The position numbers and the translations under genes are program-made. A stretch of 64,000 nt of DNA from Cordilura impudica (taxonomy: Eukaryota > Arthropoda > Insecta > Diptera > Scathophagidae): NCBI GenBank assembly GCA_963682025.1, contig OY821519.1, forward strand, positions 145,680,312 to 145,744,311. The letters run 5' to 3'. The notes beneath the pieces were generated by a model. The model made no database searches, had not been told where the DNA came from, and was given only the letters and a program-made list of their open reading frames with translations. Shown in pieces: positions 12,098 to 24,270 of the stretch (the first letter of the stretch is position 1; each line of letters starts with the position of its first letter).

Positions 12098-15000
12098 TTA
12101 GGTTAGGTTAGGTTGGATGGGTCGCCGCCCGAAGACGGGTACACTCAGAGGCCATATGGCCCATTGTGATACCCTTTAGAAAGTGCCGGAAAGGTAGTGG
12201 TGGGAATAGAGATTAAAGAGCACAGATATATAGTGTAAGGGGTATGGAAAATGAAAATAAAAAAGAAAAGAAAAGAAAAGAACAAGTGGAAATGACCCTT
12301 TTGTCCGTTATGCATCCCTCCTGAACCATCCAGATTCCCTTAAGAAGTCTGCAAGATCGCCAAGTGAAACGTCTACTATGCAGCCCAGGTTATCGTAGAA
12401 TCTTTGCCCTAGATATCTAGAATGCCGCTCCTTCAGTCCTGGACATTCACACAGCAAATGTTGCACTGACTCCTCCTCGTCCACATCCATACAGCTCATA
12501 CAGAAGTCAGCTCTCGGGACAACTATGCATTCAGCCATCCGCCATATTACACAGTGTCGAGTGAGTACTCCTATAAGTAGGCTGATTGTCCCTTTACCAA
12601 AACCAAGGAGTGATTTCGTTCTCCTTGGATTAGGCAAGGACCATAGGATTTGGGATATTCTGCAAGAGATCAGTTGCGTCAACCTTGTCCTTATTTCAAG
12701 ATCCGCTGCCTCTTGAATCAGATTAGACAGCTCTGTTAGAGCGATTCTAATATCAGTATCCATCGCCCCGCTCAGAGAAGCTGAGCTTGTCGTGCGCACT
12801 CATCAGCCAGCTCGTTTCCCTTGACCCCACTATGTCCTGGAGCCCATATCAGCCTCACAGTGTGCTGCCGGATCCGGTTGAGCGACTCGATACATTCCCT
12901 CACACACTTCGATCTAACTGTCCTCGATTTCAGAGCTTTGAGAGCAGCAAGACTGTCCACGAAAATATTAATGGTCGTTGGATCCATATCCCGTTCCAGA
13001 ATTATTTTCGTTGCAATGAGAATTGCGTGAATCTCGGCCTGAAAAACACTACATTTGTCACGGATTCTCCGAGTTACCTAAATATCAAGTTGCTCGGAGT
13101 AGACCCCTGAACCTGTACCCTCTTTCATCTTCGACCCATCGGTATACGCTGAGATCGCAGTCCTGTCTATGACAGAGTTCGCTGCCCACGCTTCCCTAGT
13201 CGGTATTTGGATCGTAAAATTACCCCCAAAGTTCATCACCGGTGACATATATCAATTTGTGTCCCGCACATTGTCCGCAGTATTGTACCGTGTCCCCAAT
13301 AGCTTTATTTCAGCTTATATGACTCTCTTAAATGGAGAGCCACTTTCGCTGCCGTGCTCTTGATGAAAATATCAATAGGCATGATGTTCAGCATTACCTC
13401 CAGTCCCGCCTGTGGTGTCGATCTAATGGCTCCGGTGGTGCCCAGACAGGCCAATCTCTAGACCTTCACTAGTCCAGAAAGTCTGACCCTTACATTCGCA
13501 GCTCCCCACCATACCAGACTACCATAGGTCAAAATAGGTCTAATTATCGCACAATACATCCAGTGGATGATCTGCGGTTTGAGACCCCATCCTCTCCCAA
13601 ACGTCCTCCTGCAGGTGTAGAAAGCACATAATGCCTTAGGCCTTTCCTGAACGTTCCTCGACCAAGTGAGTTTAGAGTCCAGAATAACACCCAAATACTT
13701 CGCCTCTTTTGACAGTACCAGTATCCTCCCGTCCAGTCTTGGAAGATTGAACTCAGGTACCTTTGTCCTTCTAGTAAAGAGAACCAACTCGGTTTTAGAA
13801 TGGTTGACCGCCAGACCGTTTTCTCTTATCCATTTCAGGAGTTTACCTAATGCCTACTCCATGAGATCACCGATCGTTGATAGAAATCTACCTCTGACCA
13901 GGAGCACAACATCATCAGCATAGGCGACCACTTTGGTGCCCATTCTGTCGAAAGATTGCAGAATTTTATGGGTCACAAGTTTCCATAAGAGAGGAGATAT
14001 AACTCCCCCTTGTGGAGTTCCCCTTCCTCGCTTCCGCTTCAACTATTTTCGAGTTTATCACCCTGCTCTTCAGCATGTTGCCCGTCCATAAGATTATCTG
14101 TGTATCCGTGCCCGTACTACCCACGGCTTCTAGGATCGATGATATTTTGACATTATTGAACGCCCCTTCCACGTCGAAGAAAGAAGCCAAAACATATTCC
14201 TTATAGTGAAGATCATCCTCAATCGTTCCCACTACTTCGTGCAAAGCTGTATCCACCGACCTTCCCTTGAGGTATGCATGTTGAGCTTTACAGAAGTTGT
14301 CCGGTGTGAGCTTACTTCTCACATAGACATCTACCAGTCTCTCCAATGTTTTCAGTAAAAACGATAATAGACTGATAGGTCTGTAGTCATTTGCGTATTG
14401 TGGTTTATCTTTCCCGCTTTGTGGATAAAGACCACTCTAACCTCTCTCCACTCCTTTGGTATGTACCCTGATGCCAAGCTGCATGAAAAAATCATTAGTA
14501 ATCATGGCATAATTGTCTCTAAGGATTCCTGCAAAAGAGCCGGGAATATACCATCTGGCCCTACTGACTTGTAAGGCTTAAATGATCGTACCGCCCACTC
14601 TACTTTGCTTTCGTTCACTATTGATCTAATTTGCCCATACTCAGTAATTGCGGCTGATGTGAGAGCGCTCGTGGAGCTGTTTTCCATCACCTCATCCCTG
14701 CAACCCGGGAAGTGAAGTTCAATAGTGTCTTTGCTGCTTTCCGCGAAACTGCCGTCAGGTTTCATAAGAAAACCCGGTGCGCTCGGGTTCTTCGAAAGGA
14801 TTTTACGAAGACTTGCCGCTTCGCTAGTTCCCTCAAGTTCATCACAGAAACTGGCCCATGATTCCCTCTTAGCCCAGCGTGTCGCCTTTTTGAAAGCATT
14901 AAAACTGAGAAGGTAATTATCCCAATCCTCAGTTTTCTTGTATTTGTTCGCCTTATTAAAGAGTTTCCTAGTTTCTGTTCTGAGTAGCTTAAGCTCCTGG

Positions 15001-16480
15001 GTCCACCACGATTGGTTGATTTTTCTAGAAGGCAAGCGCTCAGGGCATGAATTTAGATATGCTCCTTTAAGTGTTTTCGTCAATAGACATGCTGAGTTCT
15101 CCACATCTTGAATGCTGACCGGCCCATACTCGGAGGCGGTAGATTCCGCACAAGGCTGCGGAATTTGACCCAGTTTGTCTTCATCGGATTCCGATATGGA
15201 ATCAATCCCTCCAAAGAGATGTAAATGCTGTAGATTATCATGTAATGATCTGAAAAAGAACATTCCAATGATACCCTCCAGTCCAGGATTCTAACAGTGT
15301 CCGAATTCGATACTAAAGTTATATCAATAACTTGGTCCCTAATCCTATTATAGAAAGTGTGACTATTTCCCCTATTCGCTATAATCAAATTAGTGTTTAG
15401 AAGGTAATCAAAAACGGACTCACCTCTGCTGTTGATGTCAGTGCTTCCCCATAAGGTACGGTGAGCGTTGGCATCACCTCCAATCACCAGATCGTGGCAC
15501 TCGGTCATACATTCTCCGACCAGAGATCTTACTGCTGTAGATGGGGGGTCGTACTCCTCATAAGGCAGATACATTGATGCTAGGATGAGTTTCGGCATAC
15601 CCCTCCTCTCAAGTGCCGCCACGGTTAGGTCGCCATTGCTGCAATGAGACATTAAGAACAAATTAATATTTTTCCTAAAGAAATTACAGCAGCGTGCCTT
15701 ACCTTCCCCTGGTGGAGAAAGAAGCATGAAATTCTGTAACCTTAATCCTCGAACCTTGTTGCCCAACAACCAGGGTTCTTGAATTAAAGCAACGTCCACC
15801 ATTTCCCTCCCGATAAAACGCAGCAAGTCGTCTGTTGCTGCTCCACAGTGATGTGATGTCGCTGGGACTCATTGCTGCGCTTCTCGCCCGGGAAGAATCA
15901 TCTTGAGTGGTTCAACCCATAATTTACACGTCCTTTGGAGAGACGCAGAAGCCGGAGAGACTCTGAGCTGATCTTTAGCCAGATATCTTTTCCTTCTCCC
16001 TTGTCCCTCGCCCGTCCCCTGATGATTCTCCAATCATCTGGACCAAGCCCCTTATTTTGACGCTTAATCAGTGTCAGTATGGCTTCAGTCTCCATAATTG
16101 AGGTCACCTGAGTAGTGGTACCAGCAGTAACATGACCGCTAATCAAGCCTGTGGTAATCACCTGGTTAGTCGGATTCGATGATTTTGCGACCAGCAAATA
16201 TTCTGTCCCGGCCATACGGCCATCACACGATGGCAGTATGGGTGGATTTGAGGGCTGAGTCCGACTACCACTTGCAGAGTTAAAATTTATAGTTGTACTC
16301 ATCATGTTTTTGCAGGGTGGTCAGATTTGACTGAGGATCGGACCCCTCAGTTGCCTCAAACACTCGCCAATTTTCCCGGGCTTGTGACCGGCTGATTTCA
16401 GATATTGCAAGATGCTTGAAGAAGTACGTCAGCGGAAACTGCTGGCCTACACTGCAAGTCCCAATTCAGGCTGGTTTCTT
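12098..16480 (-). mobile_element. LOA-like non-LTR retrotransposon with RNase H, inactivated
   Basis: Near full-length element on the minus strand. In order: C-terminal part of ORF1 (15898-16305, with GPDDWRIIRGRARD), endonuclease (15826-15240: QEPW, GDANAHRTLWGS, RGNSHTF, SDHY), RT (15263-13458: SVGPDGIFPALLQ, FFDVEGAFNNV, GTPQGGVISPLLW, catalytic VAYADDVVLLV near 13915), RNase H (12987-12772: FVDSLAALKAL, WAPGHSGVKGNELAD) and a Cys-rich tail (CMSCMDVDEEESVQHLLCECPG) ending at 12308. Several frameshifts split ORF2, so it is dead. The 3' edge is three TTAGG units (12098-12112, plus strand). Order of domains and motifs fit the LOA clade. Confidence 0.85.
12308..12987 (-). pseudogene. RNase H and Cys-His tail of LOA-like ORF2
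   Basis: Two overlapping frames. 12772-12987 carries the RNase H core (DSLAALKAL, WAPGHSGVKGNELADE), and 12308-12799 carries the C-terminal tail with the CX2C...HX4C cluster CMSC...HLLCECPG. A frameshift near 12780 separates them. They belong to the enclosing retrotransposon and are not a host gene. Confidence 0.8.
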
Positions 16481-17394
16481 TTGTTGTGTATATCTGTTGT
16501 ATAGTCCTTATCAATACATATATTGAAGCCAACAAGAAATTGTCTAAGAGAAAGAATTGACTGAATTTAGTGTAATTAAAAAAGACACCCCACGAGCTAT
16601 TTACGGCGACTTTAAAGGTGTTTTTGCATATATCTTTAAATTCATTTAGGGCTTGTGGCGCACAGAATAACTTGTAAGACCACTAATAACAATGTTAATC
16701 CGTCTACTAGCTTGATGCACTTGTTCAAGTCTGTTTTTAATTGAAACAGAATTAGACGAAGAAGCTAAAGAACTTCAAGAAGATGAAAATCAAGGCTATT
16801 TAGTAGAAATATTTACTATTTTCTTTTTATTTAATTTATAGGGCAATACCACGTGACTCACCTTACACTTTGACACTTTTTGCAAGTTATTAAATTCAAT
16901 TTATTCTGAAGTTATTCAAAGAATTTTTACAAAAATTAGTTCATTCATTAATAGATACTCCATAGTTCAGAATTACTTACAATTTTAATCAAAAGTAAAC
17001 TTTTGTGACAATTATAGCTCCTTTTACAGCTGTGACTCACCTTACAACAAATTGGACACAAGTTTTAGAGGCAAATGTTATATAGTAAATTGTCTCCTCT
17101 TCTATAACTGCACTTAAAAAAAAAAATATTCTAAAGCATTAATAAGAGTTGTCAATTATGATAAATAACTGTAGAATTAGTATTACAAGGTTAAATTATG
17201 TGTGTGACTCACCTTACACTTTACTTTACAAATATTGTATTTCAATACAAGTATTATACGTATGTTAACACCGATTTAAGGGATATTAATAAACAATAAA
17301 TTTATTTTAAATCCACAGAAAACAATTTCAGTATGCGTATGAATGAAATATTTGAATAAATGAAATAATTAGAAATTGAGAAAAATCTGTGCAA
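16481..17394. other. Unassigned sequence with three GTGACTCACCTTACA words
   Basis: No gene is supported. The 15-base word GTGACTCACCTTACA occurs at about 16852, 17031 and 17204 (spacings about 179 and 173), with otherwise unrelated sequence between. A short acidic reading frame (ETELDEEAKELQEDENQGYL, 16743-16802) looks like a fragment of some coding sequence but is too short to name. Confidence 0.5.
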
Positions 17395-17880
17395 TATCTT
17401 TGTTTTTTGATAGATTTAAGTGAAGATCGGGAATCAGCTCTATATGGGGCCTATGACTAAGAATTGTCCTATAGGGATTATTTTTGGACTACTGATTAAT
17501 GGATATAATAAAAACGTACAAATCCAATTTGACTGAGATTTATATGATAATTTGAATCTTATGGCAATTTCTGTCGATTTCATAGGGGTCATTTGTATGG
17601 GGACTAGGTCTGAACATGGACCGTATTTCACCGTTCATCCTATGGCCGATAAAAGCATATATACTAAATTTCATCAAAATATATTCATATTTGCGACCTG
17701 TAGTTTGATTACAAGGTTTAGATGGACACGCAGACGGACAGACGGATGGACGGACATCGCTAAATCGACTTAGAAAGTGATCCTAAGTCGATCGGTATAA
17801 TAAAAGATGGCTCTAGGTCAAATATTTTTGGTTGTTACAAACAGCAGCACAAAAAACCACATAGTGGTACAGGATATAAA
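17395..17880 (-). repeat. mini-me-like repeat, 3'-truncated, minus orientation
   Basis: Reverse-complement copy: it ends at the right with the 5' hairpin sequence (CCACATAGTGGTACAGGATAT) and carries GGACGGACATCGCTAAATCGA, the reverse of the GTCC core. The palindromic 3' end is missing at the left. Confidence 0.8.
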
Positions 17881-18139
17881 AATACAACAGATATATGTTT
17901 TTGAAGACTATGTTGTATATTGAATCAGTGAAATAATCAAGTATCCAGTGGTTGATCAATTTTGAAGTTCGAACATTCGGATAACAACATATGAGTAATT
18001 GTAAGTAAAACGTCACAAAAATTACATATTAAAGGATATTTTTCTCATAATAATGCTTAGTATTAAAAATCTATTTCCCAACTCTTATGTGTGCTAGTGT
18101 AATTCATAGGCTCCTACTGAAGTTTTTGCTGTACTTAGG

Positions 18140-18480
18140 TCTGTTATATGGCGGATTCTGTTGCCTTTGGATAAGATTGTAAGGATTTGACAAAACTTTG
18201 GGAAAATATGGCGTTACAGTGCTTTCGCACAAAAGAATCCTTAGCAGCAATTGCATAGTAAAACAATTTGATCACTCGCGCTTAGGTATAATATGTCATC
18301 ATAAGTTCCGCCTTCGTTCTTCGTTAAGGTTCTAATGGCACTAAGACTATCCGCGGAAATTAGTATTCTTCCTCCATGTTAAGTTGCAAAACCAATGGCA
18401 CTTTTTATTGCCGCAATTTTAGCAGTAAAAATTCCTGAGTTGTCTGGTAAATGAGTTTCAGTAATGATATCAAATGAGAA
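18140..18480 (-). pseudogene. RNase H fragment of a non-LTR element
   Basis: The minus strand reads HLPDNSGIFTAKIAAIKSA then ISADSLSAIRTL, the pattern of the RNase H domain of I/LOA/R1-type ORF2 (substrate-binding and catalytic D in SADS). At least one stop interrupts it. No RT part is attached, so it is an isolated relic. Confidence 0.6.
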
Positions 18481-20053
18481 TCTGGGATCTAATCGTCGTA
18501 TTCGTTATCGAAACTTTTCGATCGGAATTAGTTTTTTATTTTCCAAAATAAAATATTAGGAATAATTTTACTGTGTCACAGTTAACGAATTATGGCTCCT
18601 AGTTAAGAAAAAAAATGAAACGAGGTCTGACGTTTGTCCGCCTTCTTTAAATAATAAACCAAAATATGGAATTTCGATTGATTTTACTCGTTATCGAATG
18701 CGGCGATTAGTCCCCTGATATTTGCTTGACAATTGCAAACGGTGTTACACCATTGAGTATTGGAAAAAAGGTACAATTTTCTCCGCCAGTATTTTCTTAA
18801 GATATGCAGAAGTGGTATTCTTTTGTTGTATACTCTGAAGCTGTTATCAACGATAACAATAGCGTCAGCGGTATTAATTGTGATTGTCTTCTGTGGTAAA
18901 GAAATGTTATTCTTTTTCAATAAAAATATTATCCCTTATGGAAGATGGTGGCCGATGATGTGAAGGATTGTTAAAGAGTTTCTAAAATGTCTCATGAAGA
19001 CAATCACATGACATGGTAAAAGACTTGGACGCCAGCCTAACAGAGCTCTTCTCTAAGAGGCTTTGAAAGTCTGAAAAATTAGCTTCCGATCGCAGTAAAT
19101 GAATGATGTCAAGCAAAAACACATCAACAGTTTATGAATGGCAAATATTTAGACTTATTCAAGGACAAATAAGTCTGAGTAGATAATTTAATTTTCTTAG
19201 TTTGAAAAATTGAAAAAGATTAAACCATAAAGTCACCGTATTAATGCACACGACTTTCTTTAAAAGAGAATTGAATATAAAGGCAGGCTAAAAAGTCAAC
19301 CTCTAAATTGGGACTATCAATTTTGCACATTTGGATGATCTATGTATGTATCATATGTATATATATTCTGAACTTAGCTGATGGCCTATAAGGCTAGAGC
19401 TCTTGTTATACCCCTCACACCACTGTGCAGAGGGTATATGTACAATTATCAGTATTTCATTCCATTTGCAATGCATCGGAAAATTAATTTGCGAGTCTGT
19501 CGTCTGTTGAAATCACGCTCATTCACAAAATAAACCATTTTCTGGGAAAACTCAGAATAATATTGTTTATTATTTCGCAGGTTGGTATTGAAAGTGATTA
19601 TCCCATTGGGAATCATTGTGCTAAGAAATAACCTAAAATATGGAGATAATTCCAAAAATGCTTAAAAAAAAGTGTTTGTTGTAATAACTTAGTATTAAGT
19701 TTATCAAATTGTTAACTTTGTTATAAAGAGTGCAGATATTAATGTAAATGCAAAACCCAGGTGGAGGGTATTAAAAAATCGCCATAATTGTTAATAAATA
19801 TGTAAGTCCAATTTTGGTTCAAATATAACTGATACTACAATAAATTATATATTATTATTGATTTATATCATAAAAAGGCGATTTTCACTTGTTTGTTTTA
19901 ATTTATTATAAATTACCCAAGAAAAAATGTATATTTAATTGTATCTAGGAACATACATTATTAATCGTCATATTGGTATTGATTGTTAACAGCAAATAAT
20001 GTTTTTTAGTAAAACTTAAATAGAACTACAACAAATATTACTATAATTAACTA
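18481..20053. other. Intergenic, repeats of unknown class
   Basis: No gene is supported. There is an imperfect inverted repeat around 18498-18700 (TTCGTTATCGAAA... and TCGTTATCGAATGCGG), a minus-strand stretch at 18684-18920 vaguely like a retroelement endonuclease, and a GAGGGTAT hairpin at 19407-19440. The part nearest 20053 is AT-rich and forms the 3' flank of the DUS1L gene. Confidence 0.4.
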
Positions 20054-21610
20054 TTAACTAGCATCTGTTATGATATCAAGCGCAATATCATTAATTTGTT
20101 GGTCTCTCAAAGATTCAGCAGATTCGTCAGCTTCATCGGCAACACCAGAATCATTTTTCGTTTCTTCGAATAGTTTGGCTTTAGCTCGACGTGACTTTAT
20201 TAAAATGCCATGACCAGGACAATCATTATCTTCGGAATAGCATTTGTCACGACAGCAAATGCGGCAAAGGCGAAAATCACACTTAAAACCCATTGGATTT
20301 GTACATTGATCACAGTTCTCTAGATTACGTTCATGTTTTCCTTCAGGTTTATTAGGACGTCGCATGCGACGCCGTAATTTCTTCATTCGCTTGCGTGATA
20401 TTTCATGGCCATCATTATCAAAGAAATGGCGTTTTTCACGATTAGGATCTTCAGCTAAACGTACTTTTTCGGCTATAATTTGTTTATGCATTTCTGGCGG
20501 TACCCGTATATAGGGTTGACATACCCAGGGTGGCAGACAAAGATTAAGACCGTGTGCTTGCTGTGCTAAACAAGGGTCTACCTCCTCCATTTCATATGAT
20601 TGCTGACCCTCATGATAAGGTTCATATTTTATTTGTATCTTTTCAACAACGTCGCGAAACTTTTGTAAATTATTTGCTACCGCCAATTCTTCTCGTATTT
20701 CACTATTGGGTTTTAAATTCATAAGATGATGAAATATTTTAAATAAGTGCCCTCTAATAAAAGAAATTGGGCAAGGATATTTTTCAACATATGATAAGTA
20801 GTGTTTAGCTATTTCCCACGATTTTGGAGATTGGTTACAAAATAATGCAGGATTATGCAAATTTCCCTCAGCAGTCATAACACCATCTACACCAGTTTCT
20901 CCCAGGCATCTTTCGATATCTTCGAAGCCTAATATATTGCCATTAGCAAACATGGGAATTTTGATACTTGCTCTTACATCTTTTATATAACTCCAATCGG
21001 CTACGCCGGTCAGGGGACCCTTTTGTTCTCTTGTTCTCCCATGAACTGTGAGAAGTTGACAACCTGCCTTCTCCAACATTTGAGCATATCTTATGGTCTT
21101 TTGTCTATCTTCGAAAATCCGTATTTTACAGGTAACTGGCACTTTTAGGTTAACATGTAGAGTTCTTACTATCTCCTCAAGCAAGTTCCATTCATCTTGT
21201 AGAAACGAACCATAGTGTCCTCGTCGTGCTATAGCTTGAGGACATCCCAAATTTATATCCACGGCATCACAATAATCTTGAGCTAAAACAGCAGCTTCCA
21301 ATAGTGTTTGGGAGTCATTACCACAAAATTGTATAATAAGGGGGCGATCTTCGGTACAAGTTTGCAACGCATCTTTGCGATATTTTGGATCATTGGCAAA
21401 TAAATTACTATGGAACATAGGAGAGTAGCATAAGTCAGCTTTGTACTGTCGACAAAGCATCCGCCAGGCTAGTTCACTTTGATCGACCATTGGTGCCACG
21501 ATGTACTTTGGTGAACCCAATATTTTGGAATAGAACTCATAGCCGCCTAGTTTAGAGTATTTCGTTTTTTCAGTTGAATCTGTAGATTCTATTTTTGAAG
21601 AGTCTAACAT
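20054..21610 (-). CDS. DUS1L: tRNA-dihydrouridine synthase 1-like (DUS1L)
   Basis: Single-exon gene of 518 residues, FMN-dependent tRNA dihydrouridine synthase that reduces uridine in the D-loop of cytoplasmic tRNA. The Dus TIM barrel starts at about residue 35 (YIVAPMVDQSELAWRML), with CYSPMFHSN at 61-69, the substrate strand LIIQFCGND at 91-99, DAVDINLGCPQ at 115-125 containing the likely catalytic Cys123, CKIRIF and LTVHGRTREQKG, and a FANGNI phosphate-binding motif. After the helical domain there is a basic region (KRMKKLRRRMRRPNKPEGK) and a Cys-rich cluster (about 433-464, eight or more Cys) seen in animal DUS1L proteins. Length is slightly above the human protein. The ATG at 21608-21610 is the first in frame and has A-rich context. 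Divergent from Mul1, 2.9 kb away. No lesions are seen. Confidence 0.95.
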   Translation of the reverse strand: MLDSSKIESTDSTEKTKYSKLGGYEFYSKILGSPKYIVAPMVDQSELAWRMLCRQYKADLCYSPMFHSNLFANDPKYRKDALQTCTEDRPLIIQFCGNDSQTLLEAAVLAQDYCDAVDINLGCPQAIARRGHYGSFLQDEWNLLEEIVRTLHVNLKVPVTCKIRIFEDRQKTIRYAQMLEKAGCQLLTVHGRTREQKGPLTGVADWSYIKDVRASIKIPMFANGNILGFEDIERCLGETGVDGVMTAEGNLHNPALFCNQSPKSWEIAKHYLSYVEKYPCPISFIRGHLFKIFHHLMNLKPNSEIREELAVANNLQKFRDVVEKIQIKYEPYHEGQQSYEMEEVDPCLAQQAHGLNLCLPPWVCQPYIRVPPEMHKQIIAEKVRLAEDPNREKRHFFDNDGHEISRKRMKKLRRRMRRPNKPEGKHERNLENCDQCTNPMGFKCDFRLCRICCRDKCYSEDNDCPGHGILIKSRRAKAKLFEETKNDSGVADEADESAESLRDQQINDIALDIITDAS

Positions 21611-22274
21611 TTTATTTTTAACAAATTGTTTTTTTTTTAAGTATTTTATATGTAAATAGTTTTATATTACCTATAGCACTAATAAAAACAAAAACAATCA
21701 CGTTGTTGTTGTGAAGTTATCACTGAACTAGCAATGTAACAAAACTCGGGATGTTTTTTTTTTTGTGGGATTTTAAATTTACAACATATGAGAAAAGATA
21801 TATGTTAAATTTGAAGACATCGCAAAGCTTTTTTGTTTTTAGCAATAAAAGCAAACTTTATAAATTTCAAGTTAATGTATAAGTTTATAGAATTTTTAAT
21901 TTAAATTAACTTTACTCTTTCTTATTTTATTCTAAATATCTTGCAATATTCCAAATTACCTAAGTTTATCTTTATCATAAACTAAAATATATATTATTAT
22001 GTTTTTTTTTTTTTTGCACGAAATACACATAGTTAATTTTTTATATAAAACATTGTATAAAATCAATATCAACACAAAAATGTAAATTTGTCGATTTTTA
22101 ATTTTTGTTAAATGAAATAAGCTATTCTCACATTCCACTTACAAATATCAAGATTTTCCTGTTTTATTTTGGGTAAATTTAAAATTTTTACAAATAAACG
22201 CTAATTGTTTAGCTAATTAGAAAAAAAATAAAATAGTGGCTTTATCCAGAAAGCTTCATGCACACATATATGAA
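21611..22274. other. 5' flank of the DUS1L gene
   Basis: AT-rich sequence with no coding region. It should hold the DUS1L promoter and 5' UTR, but no TATA box or initiator can be singled out with confidence. Confidence 0.4.
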
Positions 22275-22512
22275 TTTGACGTCAAGCATTTTGATCGTGT
22301 ATACTGGCCTTAATTCTCTTTTGAAGCTGCTACCAAAAACCTATTGCATTCATACGATGATTTTTAGTTGCATGTTTTTTTTTTAATTTGCTTTATTTTA
22401 TTTTTCGCATTAAGAAAAATATAAAAAATATATGAATTAATAATAACTCAAATAATTTTTTTTATTTTTCAATTCAATTTATTTATTTGTTAAATATTAT
22501 TTAAATTATATC

Positions 22513-22868
22513 ATGGAACATTCCATGGAACATCGGCATGTTCAACTTAATGTTCCATCGTGTGTAGCAATATTTCATCTCACAATTCATGTTTCAATTT
22601 TGGTTCCTCAAATATCAAATTATAATTTGATATTTTATGTTTCCTATCTCAATGTTCCATCGTCTGTATCGATGTTTACTGTTTTTGCTCTCTTATCTCA
22701 TTGAGAGCAGTCGTGCTGTAATGTTGTTTTGTATATCGGAGTAAAGAAAATAAAAGAGAGACGAAAATGACGAAAATTTAACATAATAAAAATTTTAAGA
22801 ATTTTATAAATAATAATGAAGAGTGTAATGATCCATCGTGTGATAATGTTCCATCGTGTGTACTCAGC
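22513..22868. mobile_element. Insertion in element D with ATGTTCCATCG repeats
   Basis: This block is absent from the sister copy at about 48570. ATGTTCCATCGTGTGTA or a near variant occurs at about 22549, 22658 and 22847, and the block begins with the palindromic AACATTCCATGGAAC. It is a small non-autonomous element of unknown class. Confidence 0.5.
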
Positions 22869-23169
22869 ATAAGATTTAAACTTTTTCTACTCAATAATTT
22901 ATCATAATTTTTAAAACTATACATATATGAAAATATGACCTCGAGCTCAACCATATGAAGTTTTATTAACAATTTGAAAGGTCGAATAAATACAACTATA
23001 AAATCATATATGAAAACCTTTTTAATATTTAAATTATTTAGAGTAGAATATTTAGAATTTCTAATCAAATAGGAGAACGTATCAATATTTAAAAGTTTTA
23101 AGTTAAAACCTATTCGGCTTAAAGAAATTACGCATATATATGAAATAAAAAATAAAAATGTATTCCGAA

Positions 23170-23631
23170 TTCACACAAGGCAACTTTTGTTGCGCAATTC
23201 TTGAGTTTGTCGATGTTTGCGGTGAGGGGAATAAAAAGGGAAAAATAATTGCCGGTTCTCGGCTATTTCAAGCAATTCTCTCATTCGCTTTTTTTTTTTG
23301 TTGAATATTTGACATATCTTTTCATTCGGTGTTTCGCTCTTGGTGTGAATAATTCGTAATTATTGTTTACTTTATTAAAATGGCCTTTAAATGGAATCGG
23401 GACTTAATTTTTTTCTTTTGAATTCATTTTTCAACAAAACCAATTAAATTAATTTATGTATGTATGTACTTAATTTTATTATTGTTCTTTACGACTAGAG
23501 CACAAATGTCAAATTATAAGAAAAACAAAACAAAACAGTAAAATTGCCGAAGAAATTGTCGTGTGTGGACATAAAAGCAATTTCAAAAGAGAATTGCCAA
23601 AAAGTTGCCCAATAAAAATTGCCTTGTGTGA
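23170..23631. mobile_element. MITE with TTCACACAAGGCAA ends, copy 1
   Basis: The left end TTCACACAAGGCAACTTTTG and the reverse complement of the right end (GTCACACAAGGCAATTTTTA) form terminal inverted repeats. The block is missing in element D copy 2. No ORF of note. The same family inserted again 145 bp further on. Confidence 0.65.
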
Positions 23632-23775
23632 CCCCCGACTAAGCGATTCTTGATCTCACTGAAGTGGCCACTTCAAAGCGAAAGAGAATAAAACGTTACA
23701 AGAAAAAAGGAAATGAGTGTAAAGAGAAATATGAATTAAGTCTTCAAAAACAGAAATCGTGTCTTTTTGGTACGG

Positions 23776-24176
23776 TTCACACAAGGCAATTTTGTTGCAC
23801 AACTTTTTTTCAATTCTCTTTTAATGTTGCCTTAATGTTCACACAGAGAAATTTATTGCCGCAACTTTTCGTTTTCTTTTGCTTTCAAATTCTTACATTT
23901 TTGACAGTTCGTTTTATTAGGTTGTGTAAGAATTTATTATTAGTTCAAAGTGAAAAATCTATTTGCGTGAAAAAATGGAAGTCAAAGAGAAATTGAAATA
24001 TTAAAAAAAAAAAAAAATGAAATAGCAATAATAATGTTTCAAAGCGAAGCGAAGAATGAAAAGAAGTGTCAAATAATAACATGCAGCTAACTTCGTGTTT
24101 ATAATTACGAATGACACAACAAAATGAATTGCCCCATACCCTCTCTCCTACAAATTCAAAAATTGCCTTGTGTGAA
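23776..24176. mobile_element. MITE with TTCACACAAGGCAA ends, copy 2
   Basis: Ends TTCACACAAGGCAATTTTGT and AAAATTGCCTTGTGTGAA are inverted repeats. It interrupts the GTCTTTTTG|TTTACCCC sequence that is continuous in element D copy 2, and a degenerate GTCTTT duplication flanks it. The superfamily is unknown; hAT-like is possible. Confidence 0.65.
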
Positions 24177-24270
24177 CTGGGTCTTTGTTTACCCCTCTTG
24201 CTTCTATGCGCCGTTCGCCAACAAACAAAAAAGATGTCGAAAAACGACGTCGTCAAAAATCATCATGTAA

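Larger units (their letters stand above)
22275..24270. mobile_element. Inverted-repeat element D, copy 1, with three nested insertions
   Basis: Matches element D copy 2 (48341-48990) over its whole length, including TTGAAGCTGCTACCAAAAAC and the right end GACGTCGAAAAACGACGTCG. Compared with copy 2 it holds three extra blocks: about 22513-22868 (with ATGTTCCATCG repeated), 23170-23631 and 23776-24176. Its right edge lies about 270 bp before the Mul1 start codon. ORFs seen across it are not conserved between the two copies, so no protein is called. Confidence 0.7.

Noticed and set aside
12098..12112. A telomere or telomere-derived site
   Set aside because: Only three TTAGG units, inside a chromosome arm and exactly at the 3' edge of a retrotransposon.
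18684..18920. Minus-strand 78-codon ORF resembling a retroelement endonuclease
   Set aside because: Only a few residues resemble the family and no flanking domain supports it.
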